Shown piece by piece: positions 19,544-28,359 of a DNA stretch of 64,000 bases (position 1 is its first letter; each line of letters starts with the position of its first letter). Source of the DNA: Pandoraea anhela (GTDB lineage Bacteria; Pseudomonadota; Gammaproteobacteria; Burkholderiales; Burkholderiaceae); assembly GCF_902459655.1 (NCBI RefSeq), contig NZ_CABPSB010000001.1, positions 496,001 to 560,000 on the forward strand. The letters run 5' to 3'. The notes beneath the pieces were generated by a model, which was not told the origin of the DNA, searched no databases, and worked only from the letters and a program-made list of their open reading frames with translations. The position numbers and the translations under genes are program-made.

Positions 19544-19564
19544 GGGCGCGAACTGAACGCGCCC
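19544..19564 (-). terminator. Hairpin after the sugar kinase gene
   Basis: A perfect seven-base-pair stem GGGCGCG / CGCGCCC with a seven-base loop lies 20 bases past the kinase stop. There is no T tract. Confidence 0.4.
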
Positions 19565-19583
19565 CGACGCGCTTGTGCGGACG

Positions 19584-20528
19584 TCAGTCCGCCAGTTGCT
19601 TGCGCACCTGCTCGGCGTATGGCACCGGCGCGACGGCACCGTAGCCGGTGGTCGACAGGGCTGCACAAACGTTGGCATAACGCGCTGCCGTGAAGGGATC
19701 GTCGCCCAGCGCCAGACGCGCGACGAACGCCCCGCCGAAGCAATCGCCGGCGCCCGTGGCGTCGACCGCCTGCACCGGATACGGTGCAACGATGCGACGC
19801 GCTTCGGGCGTGGCCACGTAGCATCCCTCGCGTCCCAACTTCAGGGCTACGACCTTCACACCGTGGGAGAGCAATTCGTCGAGGATGGCGTCGCGGTCGT
19901 CGAGGCCGGTCACGGCCGTCACATCGTCCCAGCTCGGCAGGCACACGTCGGTGAGGCTGAACGCTTCGCGCATCGTGGCGCGGGCGCGGGCCAGCGGCCA
20001 CAGCTTGAGACGCAGATTGGTGTCGAAGGACACCTGACCGCCCGCTGCGCGGATTTTCGACATCGCGTCGAAGGCAGCGTCGCAGGCATTGACGCTGATG
20101 GCGAGGCTGATGCCGGACAGATGCAGGAATTGGGCGCCGCCCAACGCCTCGCGCGGCAGATCCTGCGCACGATAACGGCTCGCGGCGGAACCGGCGCGCA
20201 GATAGTCGAAATGGTGCCCGTTCTCGTCGTGCGAGACGAAGTAGACGCCCGTGGGCGCCTGCGCATCGACACGCACATACTGCGTATCGACGTTCTCGTC
20301 GCGCCACAGATCGAGCAGCATGCGGCCGAACAGATCGTCGCCGACGGCGCTCACGAACCCCGTACTCACGCCCTGACGGCGGGCGGCAATCGCGAAGTTC
20401 GACGTGTCGCCGCCGAACCCCTGAAGATACTGATGAGCGTCAGAGGGCGACTGGTTGAACTCGACCATCGCCTCGCCCATCGCGAGCACTTGCGGTATCG
20501 GCATGGCTTTCGCCTCCCCTTGCGTCAT
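19584..20528 (-). CDS. kdgK: PfkB-family sugar kinase, probably 2-keto-3-deoxygluconate kinase
   Basis: 314 residues. Ribokinase/PfkB fold: N-terminal GGDTSNFAIAARRQG sugar-binding segment (about 39-53), C-terminal PfkB signature AVDATGAGDCFGG with the catalytic base Asp262. The pattern (GEAMVEFNQ start, PTGVYFVSH, FDTNLRLKLW) fits KDG kinase, which phosphorylates 2-keto-3-deoxygluconate in the Entner-Doudoroff branch. Fructokinase or another sugar kinase is less likely. The ATG at 20528 shares its A with the TGA of rimO (TGATG), indicating translational coupling. Confidence 0.82.
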   Translation of the reverse strand: MTQGEAKAMPIPQVLAMGEAMVEFNQSPSDAHQYLQGFGGDTSNFAIAARRQGVSTGFVSAVGDDLFGRMLLDLWRDENVDTQYVRVDAQAPTGVYFVSHDENGHHFDYLRAGSAASRYRAQDLPREALGGAQFLHLSGISLAISVNACDAAFDAMSKIRAAGGQVSFDTNLRLKLWPLARARATMREAFSLTDVCLPSWDDVTAVTGLDDRDAILDELLSHGVKVVALKLGREGCYVATPEARRIVAPYPVQAVDATGAGDCFGGAFVARLALGDDPFTAARYANVCAALSTTGYGAVAPVPYAEQVRKQLAD

Positions 20529-21895
20529 CAGACCACCTCGCCCCACAGATCGTGACCGTCGGCCCCCGTCACCTCGACGTTCACGAACTCACCGACCTTC
20601 AGGCGCTTCGCGGCCTTGGGCGTAGGTTCGATGTAGACGAGACCGTCGATTTCCGGCGCGTCGGCGGCCGAGCGGGCGATGCCGCCGTCCTGATTGATTT
20701 CGTCGACGATCACCTGAATCGTCTTGCCGACCTTGCGCTGCTGGCGCTCGGCCGAAATTTCTTCCGCGACTTCCATGAATCGGGCGCGACGCGCTTCACG
20801 CACTTCGTCCGGCAGCGCGCCGGGCAGTTCGTTGGCGCGCGCGCCCTCGACCGGCGAATAGGCGAAGCAGCCCACCCGATCGAGTTCCGCTTCCCGCAGG
20901 AAGTCCAGCAGGTATTCGAACTCGGCTTCCGTCTCGCCCGGGAAGCCGGCGATGAACGTGCTGCGGATCGTAAGGTCCGGGCACATCTTGCGCCATGCCT
21001 GAATGCGTTCGAGATTCTTCTCGCCCGAGGCGGGACGCTTCATGCGCTTGAGCACGTCCGGATGCGCGTGTTGCAGCGGCACGTCGAGATACGGAAGGAT
21101 GTGCCCTTCGGCCATCAGGGGAATGATTTCGTCGACGTGCGGATACGGATAGACGTAATGCAGACGCACCCATGCGCCGTACTGCTTTGCCAATTCGCCC
21201 AGCGCCGTGACCAGTTCGGTCATGCGGGTCTTGAGCGGACGTCCGGCCCAAAAGCCGGTGCGGTACTTCACATCCACCCCGTAGGCGCTGGTGTCCTGCG
21301 AGATCACCAGCAGTTCCTTTACGCCGGCCTTGAACAGATTCTCGGCTTCGAGCATGACCTCCGCCACTGGACGCGAGTCGAGATCGCCGCGCATGGACGG
21401 GATGATGCAGAACGTGCAGCGATGGTTGCAGCCTTCGGAGATCTTCAGATAGGCGTAGTGACGCGGCGTGAGTTTGATGCCGGCCGGCGGCACGAGATCG
21501 GTGAACGGGTCGTGCGGCTTCGGCAGGTGCGTGTGCACCGCGCTCATCACCTCGCCCACGGCGTGCGGACCGGTCACGGCCAGCACCTTCGGGTGCACGG
21601 CGCTCACGATGTCCTGACCGGCGGCGTCCTTCTTCGCGCCCAGACAGCCGGTGACGATCACCTTGCCGTTCTCGGCGAGCGCTTCGCCGATGGCGTCGAG
21701 ACTTTCCTGAACAGCGTCGTCGATGAAGCCGCAGGTGTTGACCACGACGAGATCGGCACCGTCATAGGTACCGGCGATGTCGTAGCCTTCGGCACGCAAT
21801 TGGGTCAGGATCTGCTCGGAGTCGACCAGCGCCTTGGGGCAGCCGAGCGAGACGAAGCCGACCTTGGGGGTGCCGGCGGGCGATGGGCGGGACAT
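20528..21895 (-). CDS. rimO: Ribosomal protein S12 methylthiotransferase
   Basis: 455 residues. It is a radical-SAM enzyme that methylthiolates an aspartate of ribosomal protein S12. The UPF0004 domain carries cluster cysteines at Cys19, Cys55 and Cys84. The radical-SAM CNHRCTFC motif gives Cys156, Cys160 and Cys163. A TRAM-like domain forms the C-terminus. The [17 protein letters not shown] start and RGDLDSRP segment distinguish RimO from MiaB. Its stop overlaps the start of the kinase gene by one base. Confidence 0.95.
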   Translation of the reverse strand: MSRPSPAGTPKVGFVSLGCPKALVDSEQILTQLRAEGYDIAGTYDGADLVVVNTCGFIDDAVQESLDAIGEALAENGKVIVTGCLGAKKDAAGQDIVSAVHPKVLAVTGPHAVGEVMSAVHTHLPKPHDPFTDLVPPAGIKLTPRHYAYLKISEGCNHRCTFCIIPSMRGDLDSRPVAEVMLEAENLFKAGVKELLVISQDTSAYGVDVKYRTGFWAGRPLKTRMTELVTALGELAKQYGAWVRLHYVYPYPHVDEIIPLMAEGHILPYLDVPLQHAHPDVLKRMKRPASGEKNLERIQAWRKMCPDLTIRSTFIAGFPGETEAEFEYLLDFLREAELDRVGCFAYSPVEGARANELPGALPDEVREARRARFMEVAEEISAERQQRKVGKTIQVIVDEINQDGGIARSAADAPEIDGLVYIEPTPKAAKRLKVGEFVNVEVTGADGHDLWGEVV

Positions 21896-22097
21896 GGGGC
21901 GAATCCTGATCTAATGAATACGTGTGACGATCGAACGTCAATGCGCGGCGAGCGGCCTGGCACTGCGTCAAATAACCGCGCATTTTACCCTGATCGCCTC
22001 CGGTTCGTTCCAACTATCGTTCGGACACGCCGAAAGACGGCACTGGGCAACGCAGGGAAGTCACCGCGAAACAGGGGAAATGCGAGCGGAATGCCGC

Positions 22098-22125
22098 TGC
22101 GGTGTGCGCCCCATGTCACACCGCA
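22098..22125 (-). terminator. Hairpin after phaR
   Basis: A perfect nine-base-pair stem TGCGGTGTG / CACACCGCA with a ten-base loop starts 24 bases after the phaR stop. There is no clear T tract. Confidence 0.45.
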
Positions 22126-22148
22126 GTGTCAAATCCCGGAATGTCTGC

Positions 22149-22736
22149 TCAGGGCTTCTTGTTCGGATCCCGGCCCGGCGCACCGGGCGCGCCCGGACCA
22201 CCCGGAAACGGGAACGTGCTGAACATGTTTTTCGCCTGGCTCTGCATCTGCTCCTGCATCTGCACGAACAGATTCTTCGATTGCTCGATGTAGTTGGTCA
22301 TCATGCCCTGCATCATCGGCGCCTGCATGTTCATGAACTGCGCCCAGACGTCCGGGTTGAAGGCCGCACCTTCGTAGATGCCCTTCGACTGATCGGCCAG
22401 CTTGTTCTGAATCTCGATGAAAGTCTGGATGTTCTTCTCGAGGTACGTGCCCATCATCCCCTGGAGCGCATGGCCGTAGAAGCGGATGATCTGGGCGAGC
22501 ATCGCGCTCGAGAACATCGGCACACCGCCGGTTTCCTCTTCCAGAATGATTTGCAGCAAGATGCTGCGGGTCAGGTCCTCGCCCGTCTTGGCGTCGACGA
22601 CCTTGAACTCCTCGGTCTCGAGCACCAGTTGCTTCACATCGGCAAGGGTGATGTACGTACTGGTTTGGGTATCGTACAGACGCCGGTTCGGATACTTTTT
22701 GATCAGGCGCTCGTCAGTCTTCTTGCTCGCGGTCAT
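22149..22736 (-). CDS. phaR: Polyhydroxyalkanoate synthesis repressor PhaR
   Basis: 195 residues. It is a DNA- and PHB-granule-binding repressor that controls phasin genes and its own gene. The N-terminal DNA-binding domain has the diagnostic LIKKYPNRRLYDTQTSTYIT segment (about 11-30). The middle is the PHB accumulation regulatory domain (LLQIILEEE, MFSSAMLAQIIRFYG). The C-terminus is Met/Gln-rich and ends in a Gly-Pro tail. ATG at 22736 is chosen; an upstream in-frame ATG at 22754 is possible. It is last in the order phaC-phaA-phaB-phaR, as in Cupriavidus. Confidence 0.93.
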   Translation of the reverse strand: MTASKKTDERLIKKYPNRRLYDTQTSTYITLADVKQLVLETEEFKVVDAKTGEDLTRSILLQIILEEETGGVPMFSSAMLAQIIRFYGHALQGMMGTYLEKNIQTFIEIQNKLADQSKGIYEGAAFNPDVWAQFMNMQAPMMQGMMTNYIEQSKNLFVQMQEQMQSQAKNMFSTFPFPGGPGAPGAPGRDPNKKP

Positions 22737-22767
22737 GCGGTGGGTTTCCTGCATTTTTGAAGGACTA

Positions 22768-22786
22768 CCCCGACCGGCGGTCGGGG
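22768..22786 (-). terminator. GC-rich hairpin between phaB and phaR
   Basis: An eight-base-pair stem CCCCGACC / GGTCGGGG with a three-base loop lies in the phaR leader, downstream of phaB. It has no adjacent T tract. It may be a partial terminator for phaB or a leader structure in phaR mRNA. Confidence 0.4.
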
Positions 22787-22803
22787 TTAATCACATATTA
22801 TCG

Positions 22804-22832
22804 ATTCTAGGACGTTTGCTGCTATGCGGCAA
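22804..22832 (-). promoter_or_regulatory. Probable sigma-70 promoter of phaR
   Basis: On the minus strand, -35 TTGCCG (22832-22827) and -10 TAGAAT (22809-22804) are 17 bases apart. Transcription would start near 22797, about 60 bases before the phaR ATG. Confidence 0.5.
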
Positions 22833-22898
22833 AGCCCTAACCCGCAACGGGGCGCCGTGCTCTGCTTCGGCCCGCACCGGCACTCGCCCCGTCACCGC

Positions 22899-23639
22899 TT
22901 AGCCCATATGCAGGCCGCCGTTGAGCGAGAAATCCGCCCCCGTCGAGAAGCCCGAATCTTCCGATGCCAGCCACGCCACGATCGAACCGATCTCACCCGG
23001 CTCGCCCAGACGCTTGACCGGGATCGTCGCCACGATCTTGTCGAGCACGTCCTGACGGATCGAGCGCACCATATCCGTTCCGATGTAGCCCGGCGACACG
23101 GTGTTGACCGTCACCCCCTTGGTCGCCACTTCCTGCGCCAGCGCCATGGTGAAACCGTGAATGCCGGCCTTGGCCGTCGAGTAGTTCGTCTGACCGAATT
23201 GCCCCTTCTGACCGTTCACCGACGAGATATTGATGATGCGGCCCCAGCCACGCTCGCACATGCCCTCGATCACCTGCTTCGTGACGTTGAACAGGCTCGT
23301 GAGGTTGGTGTCGATGACGGCGTCCCAATCCTCGCGCGTCATCTTACGGAAAACGACGTCGCGCGTGATGCCGGCGTTATTCACCAGGACGTCGACTTCA
23401 CCGACCTCCGACTTGACCTTATCGAACGCGGCCTTGGTCGATTCCCAATCGCCGACGTTGCCTTCCGATGCGACGAAATCGAAACCCAACGCCTTCTGAT
23501 CTTCCAGCCACTTCACACGGCGCGGCGAATTCGGGCCGCAGCCCGCTACCACTTTGAAGCCATCTTTGTACAGCCGCTGGCAAATGGACGTACCGATACC
23601 GCCCATCCCGCCTGTCACATATGCAATGCGTTGAGTCAT
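22899..23639 (-). CDS. phaB: Acetoacetyl-CoA reductase PhaB
   Basis: 246 residues, the usual length. It reduces acetoacetyl-CoA to (R)-3-hydroxybutyryl-CoA with NADPH, the second step of PHB synthesis. It is a short-chain dehydrogenase: cofactor loop GGMGGIG (10-16), NNAG (87-90), catalytic Ser140, Tyr153 and Lys157. ATG 23639 is chosen from family length and the MTQRIAYVTGG start. The frame is open upstream but that part is not homologous. It is 195 bases after phaA, with a strong hairpin between. Confidence 0.95.
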   Translation of the reverse strand: MTQRIAYVTGGMGGIGTSICQRLYKDGFKVVAGCGPNSPRRVKWLEDQKALGFDFVASEGNVGDWESTKAAFDKVKSEVGEVDVLVNNAGITRDVVFRKMTREDWDAVIDTNLTSLFNVTKQVIEGMCERGWGRIINISSVNGQKGQFGQTNYSTAKAGIHGFTMALAQEVATKGVTVNTVSPGYIGTDMVRSIRQDVLDKIVATIPVKRLGEPGEIGSIVAWLASEDSGFSTGADFSLNGGLHMG

Positions 23640-23750
23640 GGAACGCTTCCCCCAAAATAACGGCTGATTGCCGCCTGTTGCGACTGCCGATTGACCGACG
23701 CGCAGGCCGCGCGTTCCCGCGCGTGCCTTTCGTCTCCTGACTACTGATTT

Positions 23751-23790
23751 CAGTGCGAGCCCGTGCGCGTTGCACCCACGGGCGGCACTG
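23751..23790 (-). other. Strong hairpin between phaA and phaB
   Basis: Nested arms CAGTGC / GCACTG and GCCCGTG / CACGGGC give a 13-pair stem with a small internal bulge and an 11-base loop. No T tract follows. It may be an RNA-processing or stability element that sets the phaA to phaB ratio, or a partial terminator. Confidence 0.5.
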
Positions 23791-23834
23791 CTTCTTCTGC
23801 GGTTCTGATGACCCACGCGAAACGCGAGTGGGCG

Positions 23835-25016
23835 TCAGACGCGCTCCACCGCCAGCGCCACGCCCATACCGCCGCCGATACACAGCGACGCCAGACCGCG
23901 ACGTGCGTCACGACGCGCCATTTCGTGCAGCAGCGTGACGAGAATACGGCAGCCAGACGCCCCGATCGGGTGACCGATGGCGATCGCACCGCCGTTCACG
24001 TTGATCTTCGAGGTGTCCCAGCCCATCTGCTTGTTCACGGCCAGTGCCTGCGCCGCGAACGCTTCGTTGATTTCCATCAGATCCAGATCGCTCGCCTTCC
24101 ATCCCGCACGCGAGAGACAGCGCTGCGATGCCGGAACCGGACCAATGCCCATCACCGACGGATCGACGCCGGCATTCGCGTACGCGACGATCCGGGCGAG
24201 CGGCGTAAGCCCCAGTTGCTCGGCACGCTTGGCCGACATCACGACCACGGCGGCGGCGCCGTCGTTGATACCCGAGGCGTTTGCGGCGGTCACGGTGCCG
24301 TCCTTCGAGAAGGCGGGCTTGAGCCCGGCGAGCGACTCGGCGCTCACGCCATGACGCACGAACTCATCGGTCTTGAAGACGACCGGATCGCCCTTGCGCT
24401 GCGGGATCGACACCGGCACGATTTCCGCGTCGAAGCGCCCCGCCTTTTGCGCAGCTTCAGCCTTGTTCTGCGACGCGGCGGCAAACTCGTCCTGCATCTC
24501 ACGCGTAATGCCGTACTCCTTGGCGACATTCTCCGCGGTAATACCCATGTGGTACTGGTTATACACGTCCCACAGACCGTCGACGATCATCGAATCGATG
24601 AGCTTGGCGTCGCCCATGCGGAAGCCGTCGCGCGAGCCCGGCAACACGTGCGGTGCGGCGCTCATGTTCTCCTGACCGCCGGCCACGACGATGTCGGCCT
24701 CGCCTGCGGTGATCGCGTTGGCGGCGAGCATCACGGCCTTCAGCCCCGAGCCGCACACCTTGTTGATCGTCATGGCCGGCACCATCGTCGGCAACCCGGC
24801 CTTGATCGACGCCTGACGCGCCACGTTCTGCCCCGAACCGGCGGTCAGCACCTGCCCCATGATGACTTCGCTGATGTCCTCACCCTTGAGCTTCGCGCGC
24901 TTGAGGACTTCATCGATCACGATCGCCCCCAGTTCCGGCGCAGCCACCTTGGCCAGCGAGCCGCCAAACTTACCGACCGCCGTACGGGCAGCCGACACAA
25001 TCACGATATCCGTCAT
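23835..25016 (-). CDS. phaA: Acetyl-CoA acetyltransferase PhaA
   Basis: 393 residues. This biosynthetic thiolase condenses two acetyl-CoA to acetoacetyl-CoA, the first step of PHB synthesis. The acyl-accepting Cys88 is in [10 protein letters not shown], the catalytic His in [11 protein letters not shown], and the second Cys in SLCIGGGMG. The sequence pattern matches Cupriavidus PhaA closely ([20 protein letters not shown] start). It lies 96 bases after phaC. It is a paralog of bktB at 18128-19309 but is clearly distinct in its N-terminus and GGQENMS segment. Confidence 0.95.
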   Translation of the reverse strand: MTDIVIVSAARTAVGKFGGSLAKVAAPELGAIVIDEVLKRAKLKGEDISEVIMGQVLTAGSGQNVARQASIKAGLPTMVPAMTINKVCGSGLKAVMLAANAITAGEADIVVAGGQENMSAAPHVLPGSRDGFRMGDAKLIDSMIVDGLWDVYNQYHMGITAENVAKEYGITREMQDEFAAASQNKAEAAQKAGRFDAEIVPVSIPQRKGDPVVFKTDEFVRHGVSAESLAGLKPAFSKDGTVTAANASGINDGAAAVVVMSAKRAEQLGLTPLARIVAYANAGVDPSVMGIGPVPASQRCLSRAGWKASDLDLMEINEAFAAQALAVNKQMGWDTSKINVNGGAIAIGHPIGASGCRILVTLLHEMARRDARRGLASLCIGGGMGVALAVERV

Positions 25017-25112
25017 GTCTCATTCCTCTTTTTTCAATAGGTTCGAACCAGGGGGGATGCCCGTCGCGCAGATCACCACTCGCACGACCACTCACAACAT
25101 GGTGCGCTATGT

Positions 25113-26963
25113 TCAGGCCTTCGCCTTCACATAGCGACCGGGCGCCGGTTCGATGGGTGCATAAGCAACATTACCATACGCATTTTGCGCCTTAACACGT
25201 TTTCCGGCATAGCCAGCGAGCCATTCACTCCAGTCGGTCCACCAACTTCCCGGGTGCTCTGTCGCGCCCGCCAGCCAGTCGCTCGCCTCGACACCGACAT
25301 CGTCGTTGCGCCAGTAACTGCGTTTCTTTTTCACCGGCGGATTGACGACACCCGCGATATGGCCGGACGCGCCAAGCACGAAGCGGCGCTCGCCGCTCAA
25401 CAGCGGCAGCGAGCGGAACGCCGACGTCCAGGGCACGATGTGATCTTCGCGCGAGCCGAACACATAGGCCGGCGCATCGATCGCCCCCAGATCCACGGGA
25501 ACGCCGCAGGTCCGGATCGCACCGGGTTGCTTCAGTTCGTTCTGCAAATAAAGATGACGCAGATACCAGCAGAACATCGGACCGGGCAGATTGGTGCCGT
25601 CGCCGTTCCAGTAAAGCAGGTCGAACGGCTGCGGCGCATTGCCCTTCAGATAACTGTCGACCACATAGTTCCAGACCAGGTCGTTCGGACGCAGGAAAGA
25701 GAACGTGTTGGCCAACTCGACACCGCGCATGAGCCCCGGCGGCTGGCCGAGGCCGCCCCCGATCGTCTGCTCGCGGAACTGCACATGCGGCTCGTCGACG
25801 AAAACGTCGAGGACGCCGGTATCGGAGAAGTCCAGCAGCGTGGTGAGCAGCGTCACGCTCGCGACCGGCGACTTGCGTCCTTTCTGCCCCTTCGCCGCCA
25901 GCACGGCCAGCGCGGCGGCGAGCAGCGTGCCGCCCACGCAGAAGCCGAGCGCGTTGATCTGCGACTGGCCACTGATCTCGCGCACCACGTCGATGGCGGC
26001 GATCGGCCCTTCGCCCACGTAGTCGTCCCACGTTTTGTGGGCGAGCGACATATCCGGGTTGCGCCAGGACACGACAAACACGGTATGCCCCTGCTCCACG
26101 GCATAGCGGACCAGCGAGTTTTCGGGCTGAAGATCGAGAATGTAGTACTTGTTGATGCACGGCGGCACCACGAGCAACGGGCGCTGATGCACCGTGGGCG
26201 TGAGCGCTTTGTACTGGATGAGCTGAATCAGGTCGTTCTCGAAGACCACCGCGCCTTCGGTCGTCGCCACGTTGCGGCCGACTTCGAAAGCCGCTTCGTC
26301 GGTCTGCGAGACCTTGCCTTTGCCCATGTCCACGAGCAGGTGTTGCATGCCGGCGAGCAGGCTGTCGCCGTGGGTCTGCACGAGACGCTGTTGCGCGTCC
26401 GGGTTGGTAGCGATGAAGTTTGCGGGCGAACTCGCGGCTACCCATTGCTCCACGGCGAAACGAATACGCTCGCGCGTTTTCGCATCGGCGTCGACCATTT
26501 CGGCCATGCGCATCAGAAAGCGGCCGTTGAGCAAATAGAGCGCGGCGGGTAACGCATAGAACGGATTACGCCAGCCATCTCCGGCAAAACGACGGTCGCC
26601 CAACGGCGGCGCGTTATCGAGACCGGGTTGATTGAAGCTGGCGACAAGTTCGGAAAACTCTCGGGCGTAATCCGACTGAAGCGCGTTCAGTCGTGCCGGA
26701 TCGACGTGCAGGGACGTCGGTTGCGGCAGTGTGCCCGTCTTGCCGAAAAGATCGAAAAGCCCCGCGAACGGATTCGCGGCGGCCGCTGCACCATTCGCAG
26801 CGAAGGATGACGGGCCGGCAGCCCCCGGCAAAGCGCCGAACATTTGTTGGGCGGCTTTGAACCACTGCGACATGTCCTGAGCGGAGAGCGAAGCGGAGGG
26901 AAACTGCTGGGCAAACGAGGCGGCAAACGAGGCCGGATCGAAGTTGGCACTGGCGCGATTCAT
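25113..26963 (-). CDS. phaC: Class I polyhydroxyalkanoate synthase PhaC
   Basis: 616 residues. It polymerises (R)-3-hydroxyacyl-CoA on the granule surface. The alpha/beta-hydrolase core carries the lipase-like box GFCVGGT with Cys342, Asp507 in GSREDHIVPW and His535 in GASGHIAG. The N-terminal domain is variable (about 1-120, Ala/Phe-rich). The C-terminus IEPAPGRYVKAKA is the same as in Cupriavidus PhaC. The start at ATG 26963 has only a weak ribosome site. It is first in the phaC-phaA-phaB order. Confidence 0.95.
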   Translation of the reverse strand: MNRASANFDPASFAASFAQQFPSASLSAQDMSQWFKAAQQMFGALPGAAGPSSFAANGAAAAANPFAGLFDLFGKTGTLPQPTSLHVDPARLNALQSDYAREFSELVASFNQPGLDNAPPLGDRRFAGDGWRNPFYALPAALYLLNGRFLMRMAEMVDADAKTRERIRFAVEQWVAASSPANFIATNPDAQQRLVQTHGDSLLAGMQHLLVDMGKGKVSQTDEAAFEVGRNVATTEGAVVFENDLIQLIQYKALTPTVHQRPLLVVPPCINKYYILDLQPENSLVRYAVEQGHTVFVVSWRNPDMSLAHKTWDDYVGEGPIAAIDVVREISGQSQINALGFCVGGTLLAAALAVLAAKGQKGRKSPVASVTLLTTLLDFSDTGVLDVFVDEPHVQFREQTIGGGLGQPPGLMRGVELANTFSFLRPNDLVWNYVVDSYLKGNAPQPFDLLYWNGDGTNLPGPMFCWYLRHLYLQNELKQPGAIRTCGVPVDLGAIDAPAYVFGSREDHIVPWTSAFRSLPLLSGERRFVLGASGHIAGVVNPPVKKKRSYWRNDDVGVEASDWLAGATEHPGSWWTDWSEWLAGYAGKRVKAQNAYGNVAYAPIEPAPGRYVKAKA

Positions 26964-27058
26964 GGTAGCCTGAGTGTCACGTCCGTTGCGTTCAGGGCCG
27001 GCGCCCGGAACGCGGCGGCGTGCTTCGCTTTATGAGCGATGCGCCCCGCCTGTGAAGC

Positions 27059-27087
27059 ATTCTTGCGTGCGCGCGCAGGCGTGTCAA
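27059..27087 (-). promoter_or_regulatory. Probable sigma-70 promoter of the phaCAB operon
   Basis: On the minus strand, a perfect -35 TTGACA (27087-27082) is followed after 17 bases by AAGAAT (27064-27059). It lies about 95 bases before the phaC start. The arrangement resembles the known phaC promoter of Cupriavidus. Confidence 0.6.
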
Positions 27088-27167
27088 TCTTTGCGGCGAA
27101 ACGTCACGGGCACGTTGTTCCTGATTGTCCCGTTACCGCCCCCATTTTTGAATGCGCGTTTGTCCCG

Positions 27168-27350
27168 ATGCTCATTATTCTTCTCGGCTGGCTCTACGTT
27201 ATTGGCATGGTCGCCATCACCGCACCGTCCGTGTGGCTGGGCATCGCGATCTTTCTGTTCGGCGGCATCGGCCCCGCCCTGCTCGTGCTCTACCTCTCGG
27301 GCAGCCGTGCTCGGCGCGCCCGCGCGATGAGACGTGATGACAAGCGATGA
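27168..27350 (+). CDS. Small membrane protein of unknown function
   Basis: 60 residues, not recognised. Two hydrophobic helices (about 1-18 and 24-44) are followed by a basic tail SGSRARRARAMRRDDKR, which predicts an inner-membrane protein with a cytosolic C-terminus. I chose ATG 27168 because hydrophobic sequence begins there; the frame is open upstream. The ribosome site is poor. It is divergent from phaC and shares its promoter region. Confidence 0.6.
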   Translation: MLIILLGWLYVIGMVAITAPSVWLGIAIFLFGGIGPALLVLYLSGSRARRARAMRRDDKR

Positions 27351-27437
27351 CACGCAGTAAGCGTCGCTCCCAACGGGGTCCATCGCACATCGACGGCGTT
27401 GCACACTAGCCTTTGGGGCCGCCGATGCGTGGGCTTA

Positions 27438-27461
27438 AGGGGTGGGCCGAGGGGTGGGCCG
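27438..27461 (+). repeat. Perfect 12-base tandem duplication
   Basis: Two adjacent copies of AGGGGTGGGCCG lie between the small membrane gene and yfiH, in non-coding sequence with further GGGCCGATG-like echoes. No function can be assigned. Confidence 0.6.
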
Positions 27462-27537
27462 ATGAATGGCCCGATGGTGTGATCGACGGGTGAGCCGCTA
27501 GCCAGGCCGATACGATCGGCCGGGCGACTTCCGAGGC

Positions 27538-28359
27538 TCAGGCCTGACGCCAGACGAGCGCCGCCATCCGACCCGTGGTGCGATCGCGGCGATAGGAATA
27601 GAAGCGCGCCGGATCGCTGACCGTACACCACCGCCCGCCCGTGACGTTCGTCACCCCTTCCCGCGCCAGTCGCAACCGCGCCAGCGCACAAAGGTCCGCC
27701 AGCGACTTGCCCGCATCGGGGTCCCCATGCGGCACGAACGCGGCTTGCGTTGCCTCACGCGTCTGCGGCGTCGCGGCGTCGAGAAACGCCTCACGCACTT
27801 CCGGTCCGACTTCGAACGCCGTCGGCCCGATGCAGGGGCCGAGCCACGCGATCACCGGCGCATCGGCGTCATCTTCCGGCAAACGCGCGCGCAACGCCTG
27901 CACGGTTTGTTCGAGCACCCCCGCGCAAAGCCCACGCCAGCCCGCATGGGCGGCCGCCACCGCCCGCCCCTGCGCATCGCACAGCAGCACCGGCAGACAA
28001 TCCGCCACCATCACCGTACTTGCCAGTCCTGCGGCATTCGTCGCGCTGGCGTCGGCTTGCAGCGGGTTGCCCGCATTCTCGGCATCGAGAGCCGCCTGTG
28101 CATCGACCACGCGCGGGCCGTGCACCTGCGCCACCCACGCCGACGCGACACCCGTTCGCGCCGCCAGCAACGCACGGTTGGTCCGCACGGCTTCGGGGTC
28201 GTCGTCAGCCTTGAAACCCAGATTGAAAGTCGCTTGCGGACCCTGACTGACACCGCCCGCGCGCGTGGTGAATACCGCGCGAACATTCGCCGGGGCAGGC
28301 CAGTCGGGGACGATCCAGTCCGCAGGTATCGTGTCTTGATCAGGCAGGAAAGAAGTCAT
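27538..28359 (-). CDS. pgeF: YfiH/PgeF family multicopper polyphenol oxidase-like protein
   Basis: 273 residues. The DUF152/laccase-domain family includes PgeF, which edits peptidoglycan by hydrolysing wrongly inserted residues, and proteins with purine nucleoside phosphorylase activity. Conserved metal/active-site segments are [24 protein letters not shown] and [13 protein letters not shown]. Its start overlaps the end of rluD by 20 bases on the same strand. The order rluD-yfiH next to divergent bamD is conserved in proteobacteria. Confidence 0.88.
   Translation of the reverse strand: MTSFLPDQDTIPADWIVPDWPAPANVRAVFTTRAGGVSQGPQATFNLGFKADDDPEAVRTNRALLAARTGVASAWVAQVHGPRVVDAQAALDAENAGNPLQADASATNAAGLASTVMVADCLPVLLCDAQGRAVAAAHAGWRGLCAGVLEQTVQALRARLPEDDADAPVIAWLGPCIGPTAFEVGPEVREAFLDAATPQTREATQAAFVPHGDPDAGKSLADLCALARLRLAREGVTNVTGGRWCTVSDPARFYSYRRDRTTGRMAALVWRQA

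Noticed and set aside
23811-23834. Second, imperfect hairpin directly after the phaA stop
   Set aside because: The arms need a two-base bulge and there is no T tract; the hairpin at 23751-23790 is much stronger.
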